Origin: Kiritimatiellota bacterium
GTDB taxonomy: Bacteria > Verrucomicrobiota > Kiritimatiellia > CAIQIC01
Length of the DNA: 36,613 bases
Reading direction: 5' to 3'
NCBI GenBank assembly: GCA_026398385.1
Contig: JAPLSZ010000301.1
Span: 1-36,613 of the forward strand
Each line of letters starts with the position of its first letter. Position 1 is the stretch's first letter. Position numbers and translations under genes: made by a program. The notes beneath the pieces are model-generated. The model saw only the letters and a list, made by a program, of their open reading frames with translations, did no database searches and was not told the DNA's origin. Shown here piece by piece: positions 26,685 through 36,423 of the stretch.

Positions 26685-28173
26685 TCACTTGCCTTCCTTC
26701 CCCTTCAGTTCGGGCCAAACCGACCGCATTTGCCATGCCTGAAGGCTCACGAGTTCCGCGTCCCCGCCAGTGCTGAAGAGCGAGACCCCGCCGGCGTCTT
26801 CCTTGGTCGGGTAGACGCGCACACCCAGAAATAATCGTCCATTGGCAAAGACCTCGACGATACTGCGGTCGAGGAAGATGCGCAGTTCCAGGGGCTCGCC
26901 TTTCTCCAAGACGAGCGGGCCGGTTTCGGGGGCTCTGGGTTTCAGGTTCTTCAACTCCGATGAATGCGAGGTGTCGATCGAGAGCTTGTTGTCCGCGGAG
27001 AAGCGGATCACGGTGTACTCGCCGCCATCGGGAGACTGAAGCGCCTTGAGCCCGACCTCTCTTGCCGTGCCGGGTTTCAATACGGCCTTGATTTCCACGG
27101 CCTTGCCGCCGATGCCTTGGAACACCTCCTCCTTGTTGGACGAAATCGGTCGGGCCGCAAGTTCCTTGTGACCGAATCGCAGTTTCTCAATCTCCTTAAC
27201 GGGGTGGACCATAAGCGAGTTATCCTTCGCAAGCGAGTAGACCAGCGGCAGGCTCATCACGCCGTCCCATCCCTCATGCTTCACGCCGATTCCCTCCTTC
27301 ATGTTATAGATGGCAAGGTAGCGCCCCCTGTCGTCAATGGTCGCCGAAGGGGCGTGGATCGATCCATGCATCCAGGGCCCGTAATTTGCGCGAAAGTGGT
27401 AGTCCGCCGTGAAGCGGGCCTTGCCCAGATCGAAGGTCCCCAGGTATCCCTGCCCGGCGCGGCCGTGGCTGAAGCACAGCAGCAGGTGCTTTCCCTTGCC
27501 GATGGGCCAGAAGTACGGACAAGAGATGTCCTCACCGGGACCGGCAGTAGTAGTAGCCATCCTGCTCCCTCCAGATGCATGGATCGTAAACCGTGTAAGG
27601 GCCCTGGTTGGGGCCCTTGTGAATCGCCGGCATCACCGGATTGTTCGGGTGCTTTTTCCAATCCAGAAGCAGCGGATCGCTGGCGGTGGCAATCATGTTT
27701 CCCCTCCCGGTGCCGTGATACATGGCAATCACCCGATCCTTCTCGACCAGGGTACTGCCGCTGAAGCAGCTCCCCTCGATCGTCGGCTTGATCGCCACCG
27801 GCAGGTCCTTCCAGTGGAGAAGATCGTCGCTGTAGGCGTGCCCCCAATGGATGAGCCATCCCGTGCCGGGCATCTTGTACTGGTAGAACAGATGGTACTG
27901 CCCCTTCCACTGGCACAGTCCGTTCGGATCGTGAATCAGCTTGTCCGGCGCCGACATGTGATAGAGCGGCCGGTAGGGATTCCCGGCAATTGCCTCGCGG
28001 CTCTTCCGGCAGGCCACCACGTGCGGATACTCCTCCACCCTCTTCAGGATATCTTCGCTCAACTCGACCGCAGACGCGACGCGGCTCGCGGCGACAGAAC
28101 AGACGTCGGGGCAGACAGCACTGGCCGCGAGCGGCAACGCGACCGCGGCCATTCGGGTAATAGTCCTGTTCAT
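26685..28173 (-). pseudogene. GH32-like glycosidase with frame change and probable short deletion near 27532-27560
   Basis: ORF 27532-28230: LIHDPNGLCQWKGQYHLFYQYKMPGTGWLIHWGHAYSDDLLHWKDLPVAI...YDPCIWREQDGYYYC; ORF 26685-27560: PGEDISCPYFWPIGKGKHLLLCFSH...LELRIFLDRSIVEVFANGR. Confidence 0.8.
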
Positions 28174-28251
28174 GGTTTCTCCTGTTCGGCTTGCCCGATT
28201 GAACATCGGCCACCTTTCTCCGGGCGTCAATCCCCGGGGTAAATCGTACTC

Positions 28252-29436
28252 TCACTTCGCCTCCGCGGGCATGTCCCCCGGCATGTACACGAAGGAATCC
28301 AGCAAACCGTCTCCCTGGAACACGAGGAAGAGCGTCTGACGGCCTTTTACCGGCTCGACCTTTGCCATGGACTCGCCGGCGGCAATGCTTCCGATGAGGC
28401 GTCCCTCCGGGGAGCCCAGACGCAGCTCGAAGGCGGGCTTTCCGGTCAGCCACGCCCGGATGTGCGTCAGCGTCCCGTCGCCGAAATCGACGTTCTCGTA
28501 CTTCGCCCAGGCGCCGGACTGCATATTCTGAATACCGAAACCGCCGCATGTTTTCAGGCCGCGCATTCGATCATAGTCTTCGGCTTCGATCTCCTCCCAG
28601 GCCGGCTTGCGGAACATGTCCTTGCGGTCGAAGGGAAAGTCGTCGCGCAGGCCGATCTTTCCCGCGTCGATGGGCTGGAACCCGGCTTTTACCGCCGGGG
28701 AATCCGGCGGCAGCCGGTAGTCTTCGTGCGTGGTGTCCCACGGCTTGTTCTTGCGCAGGAACCCAGGGTCGGCAACGACGGCGTTCGTCTCCCATCCGCC
28801 TTTTTGCAAGGCATCCAGTTGCTCCGGACGGGGCCAGAAGATATTGCCGTCCACCTCCTTGAAGATCTGCGGCCTGCCGGTGTTTCCTTGCCCGTAGATC
28901 TTCGGCACGGGACCGAAGACGATGTTACGACGAATCACCTGCGTGAACGCCGGCTCGATATAGGGCATGTCCGAAAACACCCAGGCGAGAACGTTGTCGG
29001 CAAAGATGTTGTTTTCGACAACCTGGCCTCCGCTCTTGCACATCACGCCGGCGGTGGCCCGCCCGCCCTGGATTTCGTAGACGATATTGTTGCGGATCGT
29101 GTGGTAGTGGCACCCGTCATCCGGGAACAGGCCGTGCGCCCAGCCGTCCCACGTCACGCTCTGATCGATGTCATGGATCGCGTTGTTCTCCCAGACGTTG
29201 TCGCGCCCCGGCCCCCAGGCCTCAATCCCGCCGAAGTCGTGCGAATCGCGGCAGACATGCGAGATGTCGTTGAAGGCAATCCGGTTCTTCCTGGAACCGT
29301 AACACCCGAGATCGGCATACGCCGCGTCATCCACAAAGAAGATGACCACGTTCGGCCGCGGCGGCGCAGCCGTGCCTGCGTTGCAGAATGCGCAGGCAAG
29401 CAAGGCCGTCAATACAAGCGGCGGGCCCGTAAACAT
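28252..29436 (-). CDS. Chimera: sulfatase N-terminus (signal peptide and DD metal-site strand) joined to beta-helix and CBM-like C-terminus
   Basis: PRPNVVIFFVDDAAYADLGCYGS followed by RKNRIAFNDISHVCRDSHDFGGIEAWGPGRDNVWENNAIHDI...TIRNNIVYEI...; no CxPSR sulfatase motif. Confidence 0.85.
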   Translation of the reverse strand: MFTGPPLVLTALLACAFCNAGTAAPPRPNVVIFFVDDAAYADLGCYGSRKNRIAFNDISHVCRDSHDFGGIEAWGPGRDNVWENNAIHDIDQSVTWDGWAHGLFPDDGCHYHTIRNNIVYEIQGGRATAGVMCKSGGQVVENNIFADNVLAWVFSDMPYIEPAFTQVIRRNIVFGPVPKIYGQGNTGRPQIFKEVDGNIFWPRPEQLDALQKGGWETNAVVADPGFLRKNKPWDTTHEDYRLPPDSPAVKAGFQPIDAGKIGLRDDFPFDRKDMFRKPAWEEIEAEDYDRMRGLKTCGGFGIQNMQSGAWAKYENVDFGDGTLTHIRAWLTGKPAFELRLGSPEGRLIGSIAAGESMAKVEPVKGRQTLFLVFQGDGLLDSFVYMPGDMPAEAK

Positions 29437-29528
29437 TTTTTTGTCAGTCGTTTTTCCAGCTCCTCTCTCGTAAGACATCGCTTTCCCGCCAGCCGCGGCA
29501 GGAGAACGCCAACAGGCACTGCACAATA

Positions 29529-30725
29529 TCATTTGCCTAGCTTCACCTCGTGCAGGCACCAAGCATAGCGGCTGCTGGGCGGGTTCTTCTTGATTTGCTG
29601 CCCGTCCCAGGAAGTGGCAAAATTGCCCGAGTAGGAGAGCCAGAGCGTGCGGCCGTCGGCGCTGATGAACTTCGACGGGAAATTGACGAAGTAGCCCTGC
29701 TCGCCGAAGTGCTTCAGGTACTGGACCAGCTTGAATGGCCCGGTGATCTTGTCCGATTCGAGGATGTAGGTGTTGAAGCGGCAGCCGGTGGTCATCCCGT
29801 CAGTCACGCACATGAGATACTTCTTGAGCGGCGCGTTGTAGGTCATGGTCACGCAGCCCATCTTGTCCCGCCAGGCCGTGATCGGCTTGATCCGGCTGAA
29901 ATCGTTGGTCCAGCCCGCTCCGTCGAAGAACTCGTACTTCGAGGCGTCGTTAATGTTCTCGATGGCGGGCGTGACGCGGAGCAGGTAGATCTCGTCGCCG
30001 GTGATCCAACTGTTATAGCCGAACCGGCGGTCCTTGCCGTCGCTGGCGCCGTGGGCGACGAGATAGGCTTTGCCGTCGGGCGAATGCTCCATGTCTTTCC
30101 CGAAGTCCACGAAATGCGGCGCGCCGATCCTGACCGGTTCGCCCTTGAGCGAGTGTTCGCCGAACAGCGGCTGGGCCGGCGTACAGGGCGTCTCGATCCA
30201 GGTCTTGCCAAGGTCGGTGGAATGCCGGAAGCCGACGAAGGGGCCGAGCCACGGCCAGTTGTAGGTGATCCCTTCGTGCTTCTTGATCTGGCCGCCGTGC
30301 AGACAGTAGGTGCCGTAATACCAGGCCCCCTTGTAGAGCAGGCTGCCGCAGGGATACCGGCTCTGGTAGGGCGCCGGGCTGGACTTGTGCACGGCCTGAT
30401 CCACAATCGTCAGTTTCAGCGGATCATCGCCGATGATCTTCGCCTGGCCGGTCGTCGCGCCGCCCCCGGCGGAATTGGACCGCAGACCGTTAACCACGCC
30501 GTCGGTATAAGGCGAGTACATGTTCCCATCCGATGCCCACGACGGATACCACGTGTCGGCCCCGGTGTATTCCGCGTGGCGGTCGGTGAGGGTCATGCCC
30601 GTGAGAGTCGCGGATTGCTCGAAGGGACAGTCCGCAGGCGGCCCGGCTTGGGGCGGGACCACGGGCGGCGCGCCGATGGCCGCGCCGAGGGAGGTGAGGG
30701 ACGCGAGGGCCAGGTGTGTTTTCAT
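29529..30725 (-). CDS. Secreted beta-propeller protein (DUF4185-like or GH32/43-like fold)
   Basis: SLLYKGAWYYGTYCL, GFRHSTDLGKTWIETP, APHFVDFGKDMEHSPDGKAYLVAHGA, DEIYLLRVTP, YFVNFPSKFISADGRTLWLSYSGNF. Confidence 0.6.
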   Translation of the reverse strand: MKTHLALASLTSLGAAIGAPPVVPPQAGPPADCPFEQSATLTGMTLTDRHAEYTGADTWYPSWASDGNMYSPYTDGVVNGLRSNSAGGGATTGQAKIIGDDPLKLTIVDQAVHKSSPAPYQSRYPCGSLLYKGAWYYGTYCLHGGQIKKHEGITYNWPWLGPFVGFRHSTDLGKTWIETPCTPAQPLFGEHSLKGEPVRIGAPHFVDFGKDMEHSPDGKAYLVAHGASDGKDRRFGYNSWITGDEIYLLRVTPAIENINDASKYEFFDGAGWTNDFSRIKPITAWRDKMGCVTMTYNAPLKKYLMCVTDGMTTGCRFNTYILESDKITGPFKLVQYLKHFGEQGYFVNFPSKFISADGRTLWLSYSGNFATSWDGQQIKKNPPSSRYAWCLHEVKLGK

Positions 30726-30753
30726 GTGTTCTTTCATTTACGATGGAGTGCCT

Positions 30754-33624
30754 CTACTCCAAGGTGGGCCAGACGACTTGGCCCGCCCGCTGTTCCGCAA
30801 GTTTTTCGTAGGCGCCGTAGAAGTCGCTGTTGCAGTCCAGCCACAAGGTCAGGCGGTGCAGATCCTCCGGGCTGAGTTTCAGGTCGTGATGGCCCTTTTT
30901 CAGCATCTGATAGAGTTTGCTTTTCCGGGCGCCGATCTGGCCCGGCTTGCTGTCGGGGATGGAATCAAAAGCCGCTTCATTCCAGAAGAAGGCAAACGGG
31001 CTCAGGGCACTGTAGGCCTTGGAGGCGTCGCCATTGTTCCCCCGGCTCAAATCCGGGCATTGCTTGCCTTCGGCCTTGCTCCGGGTGTGACACGCGACAC
31101 AGTTCTTGTCTAGGACCGGTTGCACGAGGATGGTATAGCTGAAGGGTTTCGATCCTGCCACGTCAGGCTTCAACTCCGCAGGCGGCCGCCGCAGCGCCGC
31201 GGCCATACTTTGACCCGTGCCGGATATCTTGTTGGGCGAGTTGTGGCAACCCTGACAAGTCAGGACTTCCCCCGGATGCACATACGTGGCGCTGCGCATG
31301 GACTGCACGGCCATGCCCTCGGCGTCCAGCGCCTGGAAATAGACGGGCCGGTTCGCCGGCAACTTGAAGAAAGCGCTGCCATCCTCCGCGACCGGGACGG
31401 TGCCCAGCACCATGCGGGCGCTCTTTTGATCGCCGTAACCAATCCGCGGATCGTTGGCGTTCGGTGTTGTTTTGGGCAGCAGTTGGATCACCCGCAAGGC
31501 GGTGATCTTGGGCAGATCCGTCAGCGGATGGATGCTGTCGTACACATTGATCAGCCCCACCGTGCCGAAATCCGGGATGGTCTTGGGATCCGGCGGCACG
31601 AACTTCATCCCGGGCTTGAGCGGCTTGCCCACGGCCGTCAGGTGGGGAATCACGGGCGGCATCGGGCGCGGCCTGACGGGGATGGGGTCCAGGCACGAGA
31701 TCGTCTCATCGCGGTACAACAGTTCCTTGTTGCCAAAGGCATCCACCAGGTAGATGCCGTAATTGTTGTTGGTTCCAGCGGCCGAACTGCTGTTCGGCGC
31801 ATACACGCAGAGGAAGAAATGTTCGCTCAGCGGATAGGGCGCGGCATAATTGGCGGGCGGGCCATGGACGCCGATCTCGGCTTCGGGGAACAACTGGTCG
31901 GGCGTCAGGCGCTTGACCGGCGCCATGGCGTTGTCATCCGGAACGCCGGGATCGATCAGGATCATCGAGCCGTACGCCTGGCCGTGATGACACGCGGCCG
32001 TGGCCATGTATTTGCGCGAGCCCGGTATCGCCCGCAGGGAAATCTCGAAGTGGGGCCGCGCGCCCATGTTGGGCGAGAAGTTGCCATGGACGGCCCGGGG
32101 ATCCCGGCCGTCCGGCATGGTGGTCCACGCATGATGGGCCTGGTTGAATCCGCGGTCCACATAATCCCAGCGGGTATAGACGATCATGCCGTTGTTGTTC
32201 ACGCTCGGCTGCCATTCGTTGGTTTCGTGCGAGCTCAGGGTGACGATATCGCTGCCGTCCGGATTCATGGAATGCAGGGTGAAGCTGGGCACCGGGCGGC
32301 CATGGCAGCGGCCAAAGCCGCCGCGGCGCTCCGAAATGAAGGCGATCCTGCCGCTGGGCAAATAACAGGGATCGAAGTCGTTCCAGCTCCCGTCGGTCAA
32401 CTGGGTCAGTCCGCTGCCGTCCAGTTTCACCCGGAAAATCTTGTAGGAGTTGGTTGCGCAGCCCTTGCCCGCGTACCGGTTGCGGCCCTCCTCGCTGTCC
32501 GCGATTTCGGTGCAGGCCAACAGCACTTCCTTGGCGTCAAAGCTCAACTCGGGCGCGAGGAAGCCGTCCTTCGCGGTCAAGGCCCGGCCCTGGTAGCGGC
32601 CGTTTCCGCAAACCGACTTTTCCAGGACATTGCGGACCTGCGGCTTGTCGGAAAAGGGTTTTTCCAGGACGAACAATCCGCCGCCGCGGATGGCGTTGAA
32701 GCCGAAATACTGGTCGCACATGTGATTGCCGGTTTTCTCGTCATTGGGACAGAAGTGGCGTTTGATGAACAGAATCCGGTCGAAATCCAGCAGCGGATTG
32801 GCGAAGGCCACCTGGCGGCGCAGTTGGCAGGCTTCCCGCAGCAGCTCCTCGCGCCCGGGTTCATCGCATCCGATTTGTCCGGCTTGGGTCTTCAACGCGG
32901 CGAGCCGCTTTTCCGCCTGATCCAGGGCGGGGCAGCGCGGCAGGGTCTTGAGGTGGGAGATGAGCGCGCCGACGCGGCGCAGCACCGCATCCGCCTCATC
33001 CCGGTCGGCGGGGTCCGGCAGGGAATTCTTATCCAACACCTGGTCGGCCGGAGGCCATTTATGGTTGGGCGGTGCCACCGGCGCCCTGCGTTGGTAGGCC
33101 GGTTTGGTCCCCGGCGCCTGGTCGCCCCGGTATTCGATGCGAGCATCGGCCCAGTCGGCATGATCATGGTTGTATCCGTCGGGCGTGGTGTCCACCAGCA
33201 GGTCGAGGAATTGCAGGCCGGTGACGTCGAGGTCGCAGGCCTTGACCTCGCCGCCGCCCTTGAGGAGGCCGCTGGACCACAGCCGCTTGCCGTCGCCTTG
33301 CACCAGAAATACGACCGATCCGTTCGGGCCGGATTCGTCATCGATGCCGGCGGTGGCCTTGAAGCGGACGCCGCGCTTGTCCAGAGCGATGCGGAGTGCT
33401 GCATTCGCGTGGGTGCCGATCCCTCGTTCATAAACCTTGCCGCGCAAGGTTAGCGGGTTGTTGCCTACGGATTTTCTGGCCAGGGTGCTGTTCCAGCCGC
33501 ATAGCGCCTGGCTCAAATCCATCTCGTCGAGCCAGATGGTTTTGTTCGCCGCGGCGTGCAGCACGGACGGCGCCCCACCCAGGGCCGCCAGCGTGGCCAA
33601 CAGTATGATCGCTTGCTTGGTCAT
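30754..33624 (-). CDS. NPCBM-domain and HzsA-like (hydrazine synthase alpha-type) secreted protein with CxxCH haem motifs
   Basis: NPCBM-like VYERGIGTHANAALRIALDKRGVRFKATAGIDDE; HzsA-like FIKRHFC, CYLPSGRIAFISERRGGFGRCHG, CQGCH, CVACH. Start at 33624 (MTKQAIILLATLAALGG). Confidence 0.8.
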   Translation of the reverse strand: MTKQAIILLATLAALGGAPSVLHAAANKTIWLDEMDLSQALCGWNSTLARKSVGNNPLTLRGKVYERGIGTHANAALRIALDKRGVRFKATAGIDDESGPNGSVVFLVQGDGKRLWSSGLLKGGGEVKACDLDVTGLQFLDLLVDTTPDGYNHDHADWADARIEYRGDQAPGTKPAYQRRAPVAPPNHKWPPADQVLDKNSLPDPADRDEADAVLRRVGALISHLKTLPRCPALDQAEKRLAALKTQAGQIGCDEPGREELLREACQLRRQVAFANPLLDFDRILFIKRHFCPNDEKTGNHMCDQYFGFNAIRGGGLFVLEKPFSDKPQVRNVLEKSVCGNGRYQGRALTAKDGFLAPELSFDAKEVLLACTEIADSEEGRNRYAGKGCATNSYKIFRVKLDGSGLTQLTDGSWNDFDPCYLPSGRIAFISERRGGFGRCHGRPVPSFTLHSMNPDGSDIVTLSSHETNEWQPSVNNNGMIVYTRWDYVDRGFNQAHHAWTTMPDGRDPRAVHGNFSPNMGARPHFEISLRAIPGSRKYMATAACHHGQAYGSMILIDPGVPDDNAMAPVKRLTPDQLFPEAEIGVHGPPANYAAPYPLSEHFFLCVYAPNSSSAAGTNNNYGIYLVDAFGNKELLYRDETISCLDPIPVRPRPMPPVIPHLTAVGKPLKPGMKFVPPDPKTIPDFGTVGLINVYDSIHPLTDLPKITALRVIQLLPKTTPNANDPRIGYGDQKSARMVLGTVPVAEDGSAFFKLPANRPVYFQALDAEGMAVQSMRSATYVHPGEVLTCQGCHNSPNKISGTGQSMAAALRRPPAELKPDVAGSKPFSYTILVQPVLDKNCVACHTRSKAEGKQCPDLSRGNNGDASKAYSALSPFAFFWNEAAFDSIPDSKPGQIGARKSKLYQMLKKGHHDLKLSPEDLHRLTLWLDCNSDFYGAYEKLAEQRAGQVVWPTLE

Positions 33625-33673
33625 AATCGTTGGCGGGCGGTTTTCGTGGCCGTGCTCCCGAGGCGTGCAGGTT

Positions 33674-35122
33674 TCACGGTCGGCGTTCTTTCTTCCCCAT
33701 GGAATTTTCGGAAGTGGCCTGGTCAAAATACTTGCTGCAGCGGGCGACGACCTCGGGCAGCTTGTCGGCCAGATCATATTTTTCCGCGATGTCGTTCTCC
33801 AGGTCGTATAGCGCAAACCGGCCGTTCCCGCGGGTGTGCAGTTTCCACTGGCCCACGCGAATCGCCCAAATCCAGTAGAGATACTCATGCTTCTCCTGCG
33901 CTGCGGTCTGCCCCAGCAGCTCTGGCAGGTAACTGAGACCGTCGATCTTCCCGGGCGGCTCGACGCCGGCCACCGCGCAAGCCGTCGGCAGGAAGTCCCA
34001 GAAGGCGCTCGGGTGATCGCTGGTGCGGCCGGCCTTGATCTGGCCCGGCCAGCGGGCGATCAGTGGCACGCGGATCCCGCCTTCTTTCAAGTCGCGTTTG
34101 GCGCCGGACAGCGGCCCCGCGCTGTTGAAGAATTGCAGGCTTTGGCCGCCCTCCGACGACGGGCCGTTGTCGCTGCTGAAGAGCACCAGGGTGTGCTCGG
34201 TGAGCTTCAATTCGTCCAGCAGATCGAGGATGCGTCCGATGTCACGGTCCATGCGCGAGATCATTCCGGCGTAGGTCGCGTTGGGCTGGCTCTGCCCACA
34301 GTAACCGGCTTTGTATTGGCTGCCGTAGCCGGCATCGTTCTGGCCGCCACCAATATTCCCCTTCCCTTCGAGCCTCGGCGTCTCCGGCCAATTCAGTTCC
34401 AGGTAGGGCGCCAGGGAGTCTTCCGGCACGGTCAGTTCCGCATGCGGAATGGTATAGGGCAAATACAGGAAGAAGGGATGGCCCTTGTGCTCCTTGATCC
34501 AGCCCATCGCTTCCTTGGTGAACTCGTCGTGGCTGTAGGTGCCCGCGCCTTGCTTGTACTCGCCCTTGACCCGCAGGTCGTGGTTCTTCGGAAAGAGGAC
34601 TTTCTGGTCGTTGCGCCAAAGGAATTCCGGGTAGTAGAAATGGGCGAACCCCTGGTTGTCGTAGCCGAACCAATGGTCGAAGCCCTTGTTGTTCGGGCTG
34701 CTGGGCTGCCCCGGACGTTCGCCCAATCCCCACTTGCCGATCATACAGGTGTTGTAGCCCGCCTGTTTCAAGAGCATGGGAACCGTGATGTCTGCCCTTT
34801 TCAAGGTTCCGCCGTTGTCTTTGACCGACGCGTGGCCCATGTGTTTGCCGGTCATCAGGGCGCAGCGCGACGGCGCACAGACCGTAAAGCCCGCATAATG
34901 GCTGGTGAAGCGAAGGCCTTCGGAAGCCATTCGGTCGAGGCGCGGCGTCTTGATCTTTTTCTGTCCGTAGCAGCCCAAGTCCCCGTAGCCCAGGTCATCC
35001 GCCAGGATGAAGATGATATTGGGCTTGCGCACAGCGGAATCCGCGGCAGTCGCCGGCAGCGGCCGGGCCAGAGCCAGTGCGCCGGCGGCCGCCAACTTCA
35101 GAAAAAGCAGGCGCGTCTTCAT
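33674..35122 (-). CDS. Arylsulfatase-family (S1) sulfatase
   Basis: KPNIIFILADDLGYGDLGCYGQ and CAPSRCALMTGKHMGH formylglycine motif; SSDNGPSSEGGQS. Confidence 0.95.
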   Translation of the reverse strand: MKTRLLFLKLAAAGALALARPLPATAADSAVRKPNIIFILADDLGYGDLGCYGQKKIKTPRLDRMASEGLRFTSHYAGFTVCAPSRCALMTGKHMGHASVKDNGGTLKRADITVPMLLKQAGYNTCMIGKWGLGERPGQPSSPNNKGFDHWFGYDNQGFAHFYYPEFLWRNDQKVLFPKNHDLRVKGEYKQGAGTYSHDEFTKEAMGWIKEHKGHPFFLYLPYTIPHAELTVPEDSLAPYLELNWPETPRLEGKGNIGGGQNDAGYGSQYKAGYCGQSQPNATYAGMISRMDRDIGRILDLLDELKLTEHTLVLFSSDNGPSSEGGQSLQFFNSAGPLSGAKRDLKEGGIRVPLIARWPGQIKAGRTSDHPSAFWDFLPTACAVAGVEPPGKIDGLSYLPELLGQTAAQEKHEYLYWIWAIRVGQWKLHTRGNGRFALYDLENDIAEKYDLADKLPEVVARCSKYFDQATSENSMGKKERRP

Positions 35123-35149
35123 GACACTATCCCGTGGCCGGAGCTTTGA

Positions 35150-36304
35150 TCACTTCGGCCGTTCGAGGCCGCTGACGTTGATCACGCTGATGGTGTAGGG
35201 TTTGTCGAACGCGGTGTTCCGCAGGCCGGGAAAGGGCATGTCGAAGTTGACGACGATCAGTTCATCGCCGCGGAGGGCCGGTTCGCACGGCTGGTCGAGC
35301 AGGCCGCCGCTGCCGTCGGTATCTGCGTTCTCCCAGAGCGTGGTGACCTTGCCCTCCGGCAGCCAGACGACCTGGATGGCGTTCTTCTCCGAGTCGGCCA
35401 CATAGATGCAGTTCCGCTTCGCGTCGTAGAAGATGCCGTCCACGCAGGTCATCCGCGGCCAGTCTTTTACGAACTGCGTGCAGGCGGCCACGCTGCCGTC
35501 GGGCTTGAAGGCGACCTTATGCATCACGCCGTCGCCGAAGTTGCCGCTGTAAAGATTGCCTTCGGCGTCGAACGTCAGGCCGTCCGCGCCGGCCTTCTCG
35601 CCCTGGCGGTGCGCGACGCCGGGGTCTTGGCAGAGCGTTTCCCACGTGGCGATGCAGTGCGCGTCCTGCGCGAACTGGTCTTTCGGCAGCAGCTTGACCG
35701 GCTGGCCCTGGTTCATCTCCTCGAGGCCGATGCGATAGATGCCGCTGAGCGCCTTGTCCGGCAGATCGAAGAACGTGTCGGAGACAAACACGGCGTTGCC
35801 CTTGAACATGACGGCGTTGGCGAGCTTGAACCCCTCCACGACGACCTCGCAGCCGATGGCCTTGCCGTCCTGCACCCGCACGCGGATCAGGCGGCTCTTG
35901 TGCTCCTTGTTGTAGAAATACTGGTTGTCGGCCACGTAGAGGTTGCCGTCGGGACCGAAGTCCATCCCCATCGGGCCGGCGCGGCCGGTCTCGGGATGCG
36001 CGGGCATGTCGGCGAAGAACTCCCACTGGTTGTCCCGCGTGATCTTCATCAGCTTGCCGGGATGCTTGTTCTCCTTCCCGTTGGTGTTGAAGTTCGGACA
36101 GGCCACGATCATGTCGCCGGTCTTGGGGTTGAGCCGGACGCCGTCCGGTGTGTTGCCGTCATCGCCGCACGCGATGAGCAGCTTCGGCTGGAACGGGTCC
36201 GCGCCCGCGCCGGGCGCGGGGCCCGCCTTATCCCCGCAACCGGTGAACACGACCGCGCTGCCCATGGCCGCCAACATCAGGCTGACTACAAGTGAAGTTT
36301 TCAT
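35150..36304 (-). CDS. SMP-30/gluconolactonase-like beta-propeller lipoprotein
   Basis: Lipobox-like VVFTGC; GMDFGPDGNLYVADNQYF, ADGLTFDAEGNLYSGNFGDGVMHKV, IYVADSEKNAIQVV. Start 36304 with RBS aaagga. Confidence 0.75.
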   Translation of the reverse strand: MKTSLVVSLMLAAMGSAVVFTGCGDKAGPAPGAGADPFQPKLLIACGDDGNTPDGVRLNPKTGDMIVACPNFNTNGKENKHPGKLMKITRDNQWEFFADMPAHPETGRAGPMGMDFGPDGNLYVADNQYFYNKEHKSRLIRVRVQDGKAIGCEVVVEGFKLANAVMFKGNAVFVSDTFFDLPDKALSGIYRIGLEEMNQGQPVKLLPKDQFAQDAHCIATWETLCQDPGVAHRQGEKAGADGLTFDAEGNLYSGNFGDGVMHKVAFKPDGSVAACTQFVKDWPRMTCVDGIFYDAKRNCIYVADSEKNAIQVVWLPEGKVTTLWENADTDGSGGLLDQPCEPALRGDELIVVNFDMPFPGLRNTAFDKPYTISVINVSGLERPK

Positions 36305-36395
36305 GACGTTTCCTTTCGCTGAGAGACTGCGAACGAGATTAGCGCCACGGCCCGCCGCAGGCAAGCCCATTGTTTCACTCATTTGCGCATTTTAC

Positions 36396-36423
36396 TTGCA
36401 CTTTTGCGACAAGCCGGTATAAG
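36396..36423 (+). promoter_or_regulatory. Candidate sigma70-like promoter of the divergent regulator
   Basis: ttgcac (36396-36401), 16-bp spacer, tataag (36418-36423), 11 bp before ATG 36435. Confidence 0.4.

Noticed and set aside
27299-28549. 416-aa minus-strand ORF overlapping GH32 and the neighbouring gene
   Set aside because: Arg-rich alternative frame; GH32 and beta-helix motifs are in the other frames.
31120-33453. 777-aa plus-strand ORF opposite the HzsA-like gene
   Set aside because: Antisense shadow of a clear coding gene; composition typical of non-coding frame.
33625-33888. N-terminal extension of the HzsA-like ORF
   Set aside because: It overlaps the sulfatase coding region in another frame; a signal peptide starts at MTKQ (33624).
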